Positions 36,576 through 46,242 of a DNA stretch of 64,000 nucleotides are shown in pieces. Where the stretch lies: positions 1 through 64,000 of the forward strand of contig JABSQP010000006.1 in NCBI GenBank assembly GCA_013215815.1. The letters are read 5' to 3'. Each line of letters opens with the position of its first letter. Within the stretch, counting starts at the first letter, position 1. This DNA comes from Alphaproteobacteria bacterium (GTDB lineage Bacteria > Pseudomonadota > Alphaproteobacteria > Micavibrionales > Micavibrionaceae). Below the pieces are notes generated by a model that searched no databases, was not told the origin of the DNA, and worked only from the letters and a program-made list of their open reading frames with translations. The position numbers and the translations under genes are program-made.

Positions 36576-37957
36576 CTCTCTCTCCTTCCTGTATTTCTGA
36601 GTGCTTGGTTCAGGTTGTTGACAACAAAATCTTGCTCTTCGGTAAGTGCTGTTTCCAGCATAGTAGCAATAATTGCTTCACTTCTAAGTAAGCTTCTATA
36701 GATATCACGTTTTTGCATGAGTTCTGCTGCCTGAAGTGAAACATCTTTACGAACAACGTTTGCAGGCTTGTCCATAAGTTCCGCGTAGAAGTTTGGGTTT
36801 TGATATAATTTTTTGGTGAGCACTTCCATTTGCGCATAATAAGATGGATGATCTCCTAGGTAATTTTCAATTTGAACATTACTCATAGATGTTCCGCCCA
36901 ATTCTTCCATGATGGCGTAAAGGAATGGTTCTGACTGATCATCACCTTTTGACTTCAATGCGCCAATCCTTGCTATCGAGTTGATAGCGACACTACGTTT
37001 GGCCATTAAGGCGCGTTGAGCGAGAATTGCTTCATATCCCTCGATACTCAGTTCTGAATTATCCTCACTCACCAATTTATTCTGTGTAATCTTTGGAAAT
37101 GTTTCATGAGAAAACAGATTGTTCATGAGCGCAAAGAATGATTTTTCGTCATTAGATACAGAGCTGTCCGTTAGGTCTATATCTAATGTCATCGGGCCTG
37201 CTACCGTTTTGGTAAAATCAATATCTCTATTAAATAGCAGCCTATCTCCGGCGCTTCCTCGGCATAATAGGTTAAGATTTTCGTTGTTATCATCTTGATC
37301 ACAAAAGTGGCGAATATAATCAACTAGGCGGCTTGGCTTATCTGATTCATATCCTTTATATGCAAGAGTGCCATTTGATAGCGTTTGGCGGTTGATAGCT
37401 CGCTGTGAAATAGCTGTTTGTGATACATTAGAAATTCTATTTGAGGATGCTAGGCTACGTATTGCTGTTCCTACATTACAAACACCTTCGCTTGGGTGGT
37501 AATCTTTATGAACCTTTGCTGTAAGTGTTTGAAAAATACGCTGGGTTTCTAATTGATGTTTTGCATCGAAAAACATACCGACTGCCGTCACATTTTGCAT
37601 GCCGAGGGTAGTGATCTCACTTGTCATCAGTTGTAGCGACGCGATAACGCCAGGCAGGTCATTTGGATTTCCATCTCTTAAGAATGTATTGACCATCCAA
37701 TCTCTGTGATTATTAAACTCTTGAGTGATATGGCCTAATGTCGTCTCGGGATCGCCAACTGTACCAGTTTCGTTTGATGAAACACATGTACAACCTGAGG
37801 AGGTAGCGCCTATAAACCCACAACATGAGCTACAAGGGCATGTTGGACAACAGTGTGCGGCATAGGCGGTTCCAGTAGGTGTTATGAAACTGCCGAGGGG
37901 CACGAAGAAGATCGCTGATATATAAATACCAATATATAAAGTAAGTTTTCTGATCAT
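36572..37957 (-). CDS. Paralog 3: exported Cys-rich protein, unknown
   Basis: The 461-residue product has a hydrophobic N-terminus (YIGIYISAIFFVPLGSF), a dense Cys cluster (CCPTCPCSSCCGF then CTC, about residues 36-57) and the shared domain: MFFDAKHQLETQRIFQ, HKDYHPSEGVCNVGT, SIEGYEAILAQRALMAKRS, PSYYAQMEVLTKKLYQNP, LMDKPANVVRK. It overlaps both neighbours by 4 bp (ATGA). Conserved cysteines in the GVC and FC/LLC positions of the shared domain suggest disulfides, in line with a periplasmic or extracellular site. I cannot name a family. Confidence 0.8.
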   Translation of the reverse strand: MIRKLTLYIGIYISAIFFVPLGSFITPTGTAYAAHCCPTCPCSSCCGFIGATSSGCTCVSSNETGTVGDPETTLGHITQEFNNHRDWMVNTFLRDGNPNDLPGVIASLQLMTSEITTLGMQNVTAVGMFFDAKHQLETQRIFQTLTAKVHKDYHPSEGVCNVGTAIRSLASSNRISNVSQTAISQRAINRQTLSNGTLAYKGYESDKPSRLVDYIRHFCDQDDNNENLNLLCRGSAGDRLLFNRDIDFTKTVAGPMTLDIDLTDSSVSNDEKSFFALMNNLFSHETFPKITQNKLVSEDNSELSIEGYEAILAQRALMAKRSVAINSIARIGALKSKGDDQSEPFLYAIMEELGGTSMSNVQIENYLGDHPSYYAQMEVLTKKLYQNPNFYAELMDKPANVVRKDVSLQAAELMQKRDIYRSLLRSEAIIATMLETALTEEQDFVVNNLNQALRNTGRRER

Positions 37958-39879
37958 CGCGCCACCATGTTTGTTTCTGTTGAAACTGCCGGTGCCGACA
38001 GTAAACGCGTTTTAACACGTTCTTGTTCATCATCAAGCATCGTTTCCAAAGTGACAGCCAGAGTAGCTTCACTACGTAGTAAGCTGTCATATATATCACG
38101 TTCTTGCATTAAATTGATCGCGCGCAGCATGACGGCTTTTCGGCGCACATTTGTAGGCTTGTCATATAGTTCAGTGTAGAACGTTGGGTTCTGGTAAAGT
38201 TTTTTCGTTAGTACTTCCATTTGCGCATGGTAAGAAGGCGCTTCTCCAAGTATGAATTCAACTTCCTCGTTAGGGACACCCATTTCTGTTACAACGCGTT
38301 TCAGGAATGGCGCTGCTTCGTCACTTCCGCTTGTCTTGCTTGCGACGATTGCAGAGAAATTGTTCATAGCCACGCTTCTTTTCGCAACGACGGATCTGAA
38401 ATTCATATAATCATATGCTTCTTCCCTGGGTTTACCCTCACCATCAGCAAGACGCCTTGAAGCAAAATTGGGAAGGACGTTATGGGCATATAAGTTGGCG
38501 GAAAGAGCAAAGATATCCTCTTCTTGCGCTGTCATGTCTGTGCCAGTTTGTGTGACATCCATATCAATTGTAAGAGGTGCAGAAAAAGTTTTGTTGTAGT
38601 TTATGTCTTTGTTCAACCTTTCAGGTTCAGGTGATCCTGTGCGGCATAGGTATCGTAGGCCATTCGAATTGTTTGATTGATCACAATATGTCTGTACAAA
38701 TTGCGCTAGTCTCGCGCCTTTATCAGATAGTACTGAAGTTGATACCGTGTTTAGGCCAAGGACGTTTCTAGAAACTTGTCTATTTGCAATTGCGATGTGC
38801 GCTGTATCGGTTTTTCTTTCAGATGATGCAAGAGACCTTATGTTTGTGCCAACCTCACAAATACCTTCACTTGGCGTATAATCTTTGTATGCATCGCCGG
38901 AAAGTTTTTGCAATAATCTTTGTGTTTCTAATTGATGTTTTGCGTCAAAGAAAGAGCCGATCGCGTTCGTCTGTTGTGTGGCTACTGCTGAAAACTGAAC
39001 ACTCATCATTGTAAGCGCTGGAAGAATATGATCTCTCCAAAATATATCAATAAGCCACTGTCTATGTGCCTCGAATTCATCTGTAACGTGTGTACGAATT
39101 CTATTGTGATTACTACGGATTGTTCCTTCACATTGGCTGCCTGTACACGAGAAGCTACAAGAAGCTGTGCGTCCTCGAGGTGTCATTGGTCCTCTGTTTT
39201 GAGTTCCACACGGGCCACCACATATGCCAGGATCTCCTGTACTGACAGGAGTAAGGGCAATCGTTAACCCTATAGCATTTGTTAGAGCCTCTGTTATTGA
39301 GGCTTCTCCGCCAAGAGCACTTACTAATGATGGCGGTAAAGCAGAAACAACTTGGCTAATACCGGATGATACCAAATTTTGTAAGGCTTCCGTGCCGCCT
39401 ACAAGTTCAGCTATTTGAGTGATTTGCTGGATGGCAGCTTGTGATCCGAAGTTCGATATCAGATCTTCAAGTTCTCTAACGACTTCAATGCTATCAATAA
39501 TATCTGAGATTTCCGATATGTCTGTAATATCACCTAGATCTGGAAGTTCTGAAAGAGCTTCTGCAATGCCAGCACTAATTTGCCCATTTGTTAGGCTATC
39601 TAAAACATCAGCAGCACTTTCAAAGTCAAGGTTTTGGATCGCTTCAAAGTTGTCTATGATGGTTTGTGCTTCACCTAAGTCAATGCCTGCTCTCGTGGCT
39701 AAATCTTGAGCTGCGTTACCTGCGTTAATTTCACCAGTCGCAAGCTGCTGCAGCATATTGGCGTTTGCAGAGCCAAACTGAATTTGAACAGGCGGTGTCT
39801 GCGCTAGGGTTAAAGTAGGCATAGCGTAACTGAATGTAATTAATAATCCAGCAAGTATTGCGGTGTGCTTTTTCATCAT
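37954..39879 (-). CDS. Paralog 2: exported protein with helical extension, unknown
   Basis: The 641-residue product has a signal peptide (AILAGLLITFSYAMPTLTLA). An N-terminal extension of about 180 residues has repeated short acidic helices (GEINAGNAAQDLATRAGIDL, DITDISEISDIIDSIEVV). Then come a Cys-containing region (GICGGPCG, SCSFSCTGSQC) and the shared domain: SFFDAKHQLETQRLLQ, KDYTPSEGICEVGT, PSYHAQMEVLTKKLYQNP, LYDKPTNVRRK. The extension resembles that of paralog 1, so these two form a subgroup. It overlaps both neighbours by 4 bp. Function unknown. Confidence 0.8.
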   Translation of the reverse strand: MMKKHTAILAGLLITFSYAMPTLTLAQTPPVQIQFGSANANMLQQLATGEINAGNAAQDLATRAGIDLGEAQTIIDNFEAIQNLDFESAADVLDSLTNGQISAGIAEALSELPDLGDITDISEISDIIDSIEVVRELEDLISNFGSQAAIQQITQIAELVGGTEALQNLVSSGISQVVSALPPSLVSALGGEASITEALTNAIGLTIALTPVSTGDPGICGGPCGTQNRGPMTPRGRTASCSFSCTGSQCEGTIRSNHNRIRTHVTDEFEAHRQWLIDIFWRDHILPALTMMSVQFSAVATQQTNAIGSFFDAKHQLETQRLLQKLSGDAYKDYTPSEGICEVGTNIRSLASSERKTDTAHIAIANRQVSRNVLGLNTVSTSVLSDKGARLAQFVQTYCDQSNNSNGLRYLCRTGSPEPERLNKDINYNKTFSAPLTIDMDVTQTGTDMTAQEEDIFALSANLYAHNVLPNFASRRLADGEGKPREEAYDYMNFRSVVAKRSVAMNNFSAIVASKTSGSDEAAPFLKRVVTEMGVPNEEVEFILGEAPSYHAQMEVLTKKLYQNPTFYTELYDKPTNVRRKAVMLRAINLMQERDIYDSLLRSEATLAVTLETMLDDEQERVKTRLLSAPAVSTETNMVAR

Positions 39880-41732
39880 CGCTCCACCCCATCACTATCA
39901 ACATCAATCAATTTTGCAGAAACTCTTCGGTGTTCTTTTTGAAGTAGTGTTTCTAAAAGCGTGGCAAGCGCGGCCTCACTTCTTATTAAGCTGTCGAATG
40001 TATCGCGATCTTGCATTAACCCAATGGCTTGTAAAACCGCTCCTTTTCTTTCGACGTTTGCAGGCTTGTCATACAAGTCTGCATAAAATTCAGGGTTTTG
40101 ATATATGTGTTTTGTCAAAATTTCCATTTGCGCAAAATAACTAGGCTCATTTCCTATTAAGCTTTGTAGTTCGGAGCGTCGTACACCCAGGTCTTCCATT
40201 ATGCGATAAAGATAAGGTCTTGAACCTGTTTCTCCATTTGCTTTTAATGCAATTATTGCATGAATTGAATTTTGAGCGACGCTCCTTTTTGCAGCGATAG
40301 AGCGCAAGTCCAGGTAATTATTAGCTACTGCCGTTGGTGTGTTGTTTCCATCAGCAAGAAGTCTTTCTGCGATCACTGGTAATGTGTCATGTGCCATCAA
40401 ATTTGTTGTTAAGGCCATAACATCAATTTCATCTGGCGTTGTTGATGTATCGGATAAATCTAAATCGAGCGTTAAGGCATTTTCGATTGTTTGTGTGTAG
40501 TTTACATCTTTGTTTCTTCGTTCAGGCGTCGATGTTGTCCCTTCGCAAAAACGATCAAAACCATTTCCGTTATCTGCTGGATCGCAATGATATTCAATAA
40601 AGCTTTTTATTCGGCTTTCTTTATCTGATTGTAGGCCGCTTGCTGAAATCCCCTCAGCACCAGAAAGTTGTCTTTGCATTCCTCTGGAGGCTAGAGCGCG
40701 GTGTGTTAAATCAGATTTTCTTTCGGAAGAAGCCAAAGAGCGCATGTTTGTCCCAAATGTACAAACGCCTTCACTAGGGTGATAGTCTTTGTGCGCTTCG
40801 GCTGTTAGGATTTGGAACAGTCTTTGTGTTTCTAGTTGGTGCTTGGCATCAAAAAACATTCCGACCGCAGCAACTTGCTGCATAGCTGCTGCGGTTAGTT
40901 GATTTGCCATGAGTTGCCATGCAGGCAAGACATTTTGTTTGAACATGTCATTAACGAACCAGAAACGATAGGCGTTAAACTCATTGGTTACATGTGCGCG
41001 AATACGTTGATGGTTGATTTGAATAGGGCGCTGACATTGACAACAGTTATGACCGCCATCATCTCCTGGTGGAGTGCTTCCACCGCTTGATGTTGTTCCT
41101 GAACCGCCTGCTGCGGCATTAATGGCATCTGCGACAGCTTGTTCTCCTCCTAATGCTTGTACGATACCCGGGGCAACATCATTAAGGATCCCTGCTATAG
41201 CTTGTGCACCTGCCTGAGTGGCTAGTTGTCTTATAGCTTCTGGTCCGCCTAGCAACCCAGTTATATTTTCCACGAAGTCGGTGATTTCACCCAAGTTCAT
41301 ACTTTGTAGGAGTTGATCAATATCAGTCGTAACTCCTAAATTTTGCATGATTCTCTCAATGCTCAGTAAGTCTTCAATTTCTCCTAGATTAATATTCTCT
41401 GACAATTCCTGTAATATTTGTTCGCTTATATTGCCTTGTAAGAATTCACCTAAAAGATCGCCAGCCGTTTCGATGTCCGATATGCGGGTTAAATTATCGA
41501 CTACTTCTTGTGCGTCACTGATACCGCTATTGGATAGTACTTGCGCTGCACTATCGGTAGATAGGCGTCCTTCACGTATATCGGTGATGAATTGTTGCGG
41601 AGAGAGTTGCTGAGCCTGAGCTTTATTAGCGGTGAATATAGATAGATTTACGAGCAAGCAAAGGGACAAAAGACACAATTTAAGTGTTTTTGTTGTCATA
41701 AGATACAAATTTTGGGGTTTGACCCTTTTCAT
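39876..41732 (-). CDS. Paralog 1: first gene of the exported-paralog operon
   Basis: The 618-residue product has a signal peptide (CLLSLCLLVNLSIFTANKAQA). An acidic helical extension follows (ISEQILQELSENINLGEIED, QSMNLGEITDFVENI). A short CxxC-like patch (HNCCQCQRP) precedes the shared domain: MFFDAKHQLETQRLFQ, HKDYHPSEGVCTFGT, PSYFAQMEILTKHIYQNP, LYDKPANVERK. Translation may start at ATG 41732 or at 41699, which gives a shorter signal region. It is divergent from dotI across about 227 bp of AT-rich DNA that must hold both promoters. This placement ties the operon to the second T4BSS block. Confidence 0.8.
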   Translation of the reverse strand: MKRVKPQNLYLMTTKTLKLCLLSLCLLVNLSIFTANKAQAQQLSPQQFITDIREGRLSTDSAAQVLSNSGISDAQEVVDNLTRISDIETAGDLLGEFLQGNISEQILQELSENINLGEIEDLLSIERIMQNLGVTTDIDQLLQSMNLGEITDFVENITGLLGGPEAIRQLATQAGAQAIAGILNDVAPGIVQALGGEQAVADAINAAAGGSGTTSSGGSTPPGDDGGHNCCQCQRPIQINHQRIRAHVTNEFNAYRFWFVNDMFKQNVLPAWQLMANQLTAAAMQQVAAVGMFFDAKHQLETQRLFQILTAEAHKDYHPSEGVCTFGTNMRSLASSERKSDLTHRALASRGMQRQLSGAEGISASGLQSDKESRIKSFIEYHCDPADNGNGFDRFCEGTTSTPERRNKDVNYTQTIENALTLDLDLSDTSTTPDEIDVMALTTNLMAHDTLPVIAERLLADGNNTPTAVANNYLDLRSIAAKRSVAQNSIHAIIALKANGETGSRPYLYRIMEDLGVRRSELQSLIGNEPSYFAQMEILTKHIYQNPEFYADLYDKPANVERKGAVLQAIGLMQDRDTFDSLIRSEAALATLLETLLQKEHRRVSAKLIDVDSDGVER

Positions 41733-41959
41733 CTGCGTTATTATGCCCCGAAGATTTAGAAAACTAAATCCCTGATTTGTTTCGTTTATTCACCAAATTT
41801 AATAATATCACAGTTTAATGGGAAAAAGCACATAACGAGAGCCTTCTTTATGATATTTTTCTCTTGTTTTTGTTGGGGGAAATATTTTCTTATGTGCTTA
41901 AAGTGGTTTTTCGTTATTTTTTTTGATACATACTGTAAAAAAGAAGTAAATTAAACAAT

Positions 41960-42694
41960 ATGGCTGATTCTTCACAAAATAATTTTTCTGATCAAGAAAC
42001 CCGTCCTATAGCGCGCGCACCGCAAAAAGGTAAGCCGCAAAAGGCAACCCAGCGTGTTGCCGATGAGGCGGACACAAGCGGTCTTGGTCAAGTTATCCTT
42101 AGAAACGAGTTCTATAGAGACGGATATCGTCTGGCTTTGCGTGTTGCAGTGGTTCAGAGTTTCGTTATTCTTGGTCTTATTGGGGCAATGTTCTTTGTTA
42201 TCAATGTACACCAACCGGAAAACAGGTATTTCGCGACAACAGAGGATGGTCGTTTGATACCGATGGTTCCTTTGTCTCAGCCTAATTTAAGCCGCCCTGC
42301 TTTATTATCTTGGGTGACACAAGCTGCGACTGAGGTAATGACGTTTGGTTTCAATGATTATCGTCGTCGCTTACAGGAATCTTCCAGGCACTTTACAGGG
42401 CCTGGGTGGCAAAGTTTTACAAAGGCGCTTCAGTCTTCTAAGACGATTGCCAATGTTGAACAAAACAATCAGGTGATCACTGCAACACCGCGCGGTGCCC
42501 CGATTATGAAATCTGAGGGCGTTGTAAACGGTCAGTATCAATGGATTGTTGAAATTCCTATGGTTGTGTCATATGAATCTGGAGGGCAAAGCCGTAAAGA
42601 GAATATGATCATGACAATTGTTATTGTTCGTGTGTCACGTCTAGAAAGCCCGAACGGCGTAGGGATCGCTCAATGGGTGGCGCAGTCTGGTTAG
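41960..42694 (+). CDS. dotI: DotI/IcmL-like T4BSS inner-membrane protein
   Basis: The 244-residue protein has a cytosolic N-tail, the conserved NEFYRDGYRLALRVAVVQSF before and within the single membrane segment, and a periplasmic domain with PMVPLSQPNLSRPALLSWVT, FGFNDYRRRLQESSRHFTG and GWQSFTKALQSS. These are DotI/TraM signatures. DotI forms inner-membrane rings with DotJ and IcmT. No separate DotJ was seen. It opens the dotI-dotH-dotG-dotF operon. Confidence 0.93.
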   Translation: MADSSQNNFSDQETRPIARAPQKGKPQKATQRVADEADTSGLGQVILRNEFYRDGYRLALRVAVVQSFVILGLIGAMFFVINVHQPENRYFATTEDGRLIPMVPLSQPNLSRPALLSWVTQAATEVMTFGFNDYRRRLQESSRHFTGPGWQSFTKALQSSKTIANVEQNNQVITATPRGAPIMKSEGVVNGQYQWIVEIPMVVSYESGGQSRKENMIMTIVIVRVSRLESPNGVGIAQWVAQSG

Positions 42695-42700
42695 GAAAAT

Positions 42701-43756
42701 ATGTATAAGTTATTATTAACAACATCTGTATTGCTCTCTTTGGGAGGTGCTGCTCTTGCGCAAGAGGTAACGGCGCCATCTAATTCTGCATTAGAGGCGT
42801 ATCAGGCGAACTCGCCTGTTGATATTGTGTCTCAAGATGATGCGTTGCCACAAGTTGATGGTATCAGGACTGATATGCAGCCTTTGGATGTGCCAGATGT
42901 TCCGGCCGATGTTGTGATCGATATGGATCCGGCTATGAAATCGCAGGAGCAAATTGAAGCTGAAATCCGTCAAGAGGCCTTTGACGCGGTTATTACAGGC
43001 CTTTTTCCTTTGCAGCCTGACCAAATTCAAGAATTGTTGCGTCATTATGATATGACTGAGGAGGCTGTGAATTCTCCGGTTGCAGGTATGCCGACACCAG
43101 AAATCAGTGTTCAAACAGTATCGTTAGATCCAGGGGCTACGCCTTTGACTATACGTACGTCACCTGGACACATCACGACAATTAATCTACTGGATGTAAC
43201 TGGCGCCCCATGGCCCATTCAAGATGTTAGTTGGGCTGGTGATTTTGAGGTTGTTGAGCCCGAAGAGGGTGGCCATATCATACGTATTACGCCGATGGAG
43301 AAGTTTGCGTACGGAAACATGGCTGTACGCCTTTTGACATTAAAGACACCAGTGACGATTTCTCTTCGTACTGATCAGACAGCTGTTCATTATCGTGTTG
43401 ATGCGCGTGTGCCTGAGTACGGACCTTTTGCTGAAACGCCTATCATTGAAGGTGTTGAGGACTTGAAAGCAGGGAATCCTCTAATTACATCTGTTCTTGA
43501 TGGGGCTCCACCTCAAGGTGCTCAAAAGCTTAAAGTGTCCGGTGCAGATGGACGTACATCAGCGTACTCTTTAGCGGGTAAAACATATGTAAGAACACCG
43601 CTAACGCTATTGTCTCCTGGATGGGATAGTTCGGTTTCATCTGCTGATGGTATGAATGTTTATTCTTTAAATAGTACGCCGGTTCTTCTGCTATCAGATA
43701 ATGGCCGCTTTATCCGTGCACATCTCTCACAAGAAGAGGACTTGTTTGATGAGTAA
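42701..43756 (+). CDS. dotH: DotH/IcmK-like outer-membrane channel protein
   Basis: The 351-residue protein has a signal peptide (LLTTSVLLSLGGAALA), a DVVIDMD...AFDAVITGLFPLQPDQI segment, then the typical SLDPGATPLTIRTSPGH and NLLDVTGAPWPIQDVSWAGD, ending in the C-terminal domain with GRTSAYSLAGKTYVRTPL. The length is close to Legionella DotH (about 360). With DotC, DotD and DotG it forms the outer-membrane core. The dotG start lies inside its last codons. Confidence 0.95.
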   Translation: MYKLLLTTSVLLSLGGAALAQEVTAPSNSALEAYQANSPVDIVSQDDALPQVDGIRTDMQPLDVPDVPADVVIDMDPAMKSQEQIEAEIRQEAFDAVITGLFPLQPDQIQELLRHYDMTEEAVNSPVAGMPTPEISVQTVSLDPGATPLTIRTSPGHITTINLLDVTGAPWPIQDVSWAGDFEVVEPEEGGHIIRITPMEKFAYGNMAVRLLTLKTPVTISLRTDQTAVHYRVDARVPEYGPFAETPIIEGVEDLKAGNPLITSVLDGAPPQGAQKLKVSGADGRTSAYSLAGKTYVRTPLTLLSPGWDSSVSSADGMNVYSLNSTPVLLLSDNGRFIRAHLSQEEDLFDE

Positions 43757-45053
43757 TAATGAAGACGATTTTGATACCGAGGATTTTGATCTAGGTGATT
43801 TCGATGATGATGGCTTCGGCGATCTTCAAAATGAAAATACCTTGGCCGATCTTTGGAAAAATAATCCAATCGTTAAAGTTGTCGTGATTGGTGTCGGCGC
43901 CTTGTTGCTTGTTGGCGGTATCATGTTTGTCGGTAGCGATAAGGAAGATATAGCGCCATCACGTGTTTCAGGGGGGTCAACTGTTAGTGATCTGCCTGGA
44001 AACAGTGAGAATTCTCCTGCTATGAGAGAGGCCTTGCAAGAAGAGAATGTAAGACGTGCAGAGGAAGCAATTAGAACTGGTAGTAGTACCATTCCTATGC
44101 CTGTCGATCCTTTGCAGGATACTTTACCTATTGTTTTGGAAGATCCTGAAGAGCCAGATCCGCTGGAAAGATGGCGTGTTATGCAACAAGAGCGCTTACG
44201 TAATGAGCAAGTCTCATCTGGTCCTGTTGAGGTTGCTCCTGTTGAAGTAGACACGAGGACGCCTGCAGTTAATGCTTTGTCCGAGGCTATGGCGTCGCAA
44301 ATGACTGCGATTTTGAACAATCAGGGAATTCCTTCTATTCAGGTGAAAAATGTGTCCCCTGAAGATTATCTTCAAAAGCTTGAAGAAGCTGAGAGACAAA
44401 AGCAACAAGAAGCTTTGGAGGCACTTCAGCATGGGCAAACAGCTGATGCGAGTGCGGCGGCTTTGGATGAAGCGACGATTTTGATTCCAGCTGGAACAAT
44501 TGAATATGCACAAATGCTGACGGAGGCGAACACAGATGCGCCTGGACCTATATTGGCGCAAGTTGCTTCTGGACCGTTGCGCGGTGCAAGGCTCATAGGT
44601 AGCTTTGATGTTCAAGAGAATTACTTAACATTGAAATTTTCAACGGTCGTGCTTGATGGCGTAAGTTACAGTGTTGATGCGGTTGCTGTTGATCCTAAAA
44701 CTACTTTGCCTGGTGTTGCGACTGAAGTGGATAAACGTTACTTTAGACGCGTTATTTTACCAACTGCAGCGGCCTTTATTGAAGGTTTAACAGAGGCTAT
44801 ATCAGAATCAGGATCAACAACGGTCACAATTCAAGGTGAAACTGTTTCCGAAGAGCAAGAAGATCTGGATAGTGATCAAGAGGTTGCATCTGGTATCGCT
44901 GAAGCAGGTGAAGAAATAGGTGAAATTCTTGATGAAATGGCTGAACAAACTAAGACTCTTATTCGTGTCGAGGTTGGCACACCTATTGGTATTTTGTTTG
45001 TAGAGCCTGTTTTTGATCAACCCGTAACAGCACCTACTTCAAACGAATCGTAA
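43749..45053 (+). CDS. dotG: Short DotG/IcmE-like protein
   Basis: From ATG 43749 the product is 434 residues: an acidic cytosolic N-tail (DDFDTEDFDLGDFDDDGFGD), one membrane helix (VVVIGVGALLLVGGIMFVG), a short linker, and the C-terminal VirB10/TrbI-like domain (ILAQVASGPLRGARLIGSFD, YSVDAVAVDPKTTLPGVATE, YFRRVILPTAAAFIEGLTEA). Legionella DotG is about 1,050 residues because of a long repeat region, which is absent here, as in IncI TraO. It spans inner membrane to outer-membrane core. It overlaps dotH by 8 bp. Confidence 0.93.
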   Translation: MSNNEDDFDTEDFDLGDFDDDGFGDLQNENTLADLWKNNPIVKVVVIGVGALLLVGGIMFVGSDKEDIAPSRVSGGSTVSDLPGNSENSPAMREALQEENVRRAEEAIRTGSSTIPMPVDPLQDTLPIVLEDPEEPDPLERWRVMQQERLRNEQVSSGPVEVAPVEVDTRTPAVNALSEAMASQMTAILNNQGIPSIQVKNVSPEDYLQKLEEAERQKQQEALEALQHGQTADASAAALDEATILIPAGTIEYAQMLTEANTDAPGPILAQVASGPLRGARLIGSFDVQENYLTLKFSTVVLDGVSYSVDAVAVDPKTTLPGVATEVDKRYFRRVILPTAAAFIEGLTEAISESGSTTVTIQGETVSEEQEDLDSDQEVASGIAEAGEEIGEILDEMAEQTKTLIRVEVGTPIGILFVEPVFDQPVTAPTSNES

Positions 45054-45058
45054 GGTTG

Positions 45059-46213
45059 ATGGTAATGCAAGACGACCAAGATAACTCCTTAGACATGGAC
45101 GATGATCTGGCCTTTGATGATCTGGGCGATGATCTGGATTTTGACGACGATTTTGGTCTCGAAGATGATGAGTCACTTTTGGATGATCTACCTGATGAGC
45201 TGTTAGGTGAAACTGAAGGACAGAGTGCAGAAACACCAGCGCCGGTAAGCTCAGATAAAAAAGGCCTGCCTTTAAGCTTTAATACAATTGTTATCGGCGG
45301 CGCTGTCATTTTGGGTATTGGCGTTTTTGCATTTCAGGTCATGGGAAGCAAGCAGAAGCAAACAACTGCTCAAGAGCAGAGATTTGTATCTAGCCTAGGC
45401 TTGAAGGGTGCAACTGAAACAATTGTTTCGCAAGATGAAGCTGAGGGTACGCAACCGACCTCTACTACGTCTGCTACTGATGTTACTCAATCTGAAGGAG
45501 GGTTCTTGAATGATATGGAGCCTGATTTTCCTGAGGAAGCGCTTGTTGATATTAGCGAGCCAGAGGCACTGCCTATGCCAACACCTATTGTAGAAGAGGC
45601 TCCTCCTGCGGCGGTTCAGGATCGTGCTTCCATTACCGACAGTCTTGAGTTTTTAACTGAAATTGAAGTTGAAAATGATATTCCCAAAAACCCCGTTTCT
45701 GAAGTGGTAGAGGTCATGGATGATCAGATTGTTGATGTGGTTGCTCAACAAGATTCAATATTAACTAATAATCAGAAGCAACCCGATGCTGTGCAAGAAA
45801 GCGTTCTCAATCGTATTGATGATAAATTAGGCACATTTGAAGAACGCTTTGAAGAGTTGGATCAAAAAATTACAGCGATCGAAGAGGGGTCTAATCAGCG
45901 TGTTGCAGTTTTGGAAGATGCGGTTAGCGGCCTGGAAAAGAAAGTAGGCTCGATTAAAAGTGCGGAAAGAAGGCCTGTTCGCAATACGTCACCAGCACAG
46001 ACATCGAAAATCAATAAGCCAAAATCATCTTCTGCTCAGTGGGAACTGAAGGCAGCGCAACCTGGTAAAGCTTGGATATCTCAAAAAGGTAAATCAAATA
46101 TTCAACCGGTTTTGGTTGGTGATAAGGTCGCTGGTGTTGGGCGTATTCAGTCTATACAAATGTCTGGAAGTAAGTGGGTAATCACTGGATCGGAAGGGAA
46201 AATAACGCAATAA
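45059..46213 (+). CDS. dotF: DotF/IcmG-like protein
   Basis: ATG 45059 or 45065 starts a 383-385-residue protein. It has a very acidic cytosolic tail (about residues 5-60) and one membrane helix (FNTIVIGGAVILGIGVFAFQ). A long Thr/Glu-rich region and a coiled coil follow (DKLGTFEERFEELDQKITAI). The compact C-terminal domain ends WELKAAQPGKAWI and GVGRIQSIQMSGSKWVITG. Membrane topology, coiled coil and position after dotG fit DotF/IcmG. Sequence similarity is only moderate, so this call leans on context; it is longer than Legionella DotF (about 270). Confidence 0.78.
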   Translation: MVMQDDQDNSLDMDDDLAFDDLGDDLDFDDDFGLEDDESLLDDLPDELLGETEGQSAETPAPVSSDKKGLPLSFNTIVIGGAVILGIGVFAFQVMGSKQKQTTAQEQRFVSSLGLKGATETIVSQDEAEGTQPTSTTSATDVTQSEGGFLNDMEPDFPEEALVDISEPEALPMPTPIVEEAPPAAVQDRASITDSLEFLTEIEVENDIPKNPVSEVVEVMDDQIVDVVAQQDSILTNNQKQPDAVQESVLNRIDDKLGTFEERFEELDQKITAIEEGSNQRVAVLEDAVSGLEKKVGSIKSAERRPVRNTSPAQTSKINKPKSSSAQWELKAAQPGKAWISQKGKSNIQPVLVGDKVAGVGRIQSIQMSGSKWVITGSEGKITQ

Positions 46214-46242
46214 TTTTGCCTATTTAGCCAAATAAGGCAAAA
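46214..46242. other. Imperfect palindrome between dotF-like and dotP-like genes
   Basis: TTTTGCCTATTT pairs with AAATAAGGCAAAA across a 4-base loop with one bulged A. The 12-mer AAATAAGGCAAA at 46230-46241 has its exact complement at 46330-46341. No T-run follows, so it may be an operator or a weak terminator. The rest of 46243-46449 is very AT-rich leader with possible -10 elements (TAATAT near 46357). Confidence 0.45.
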
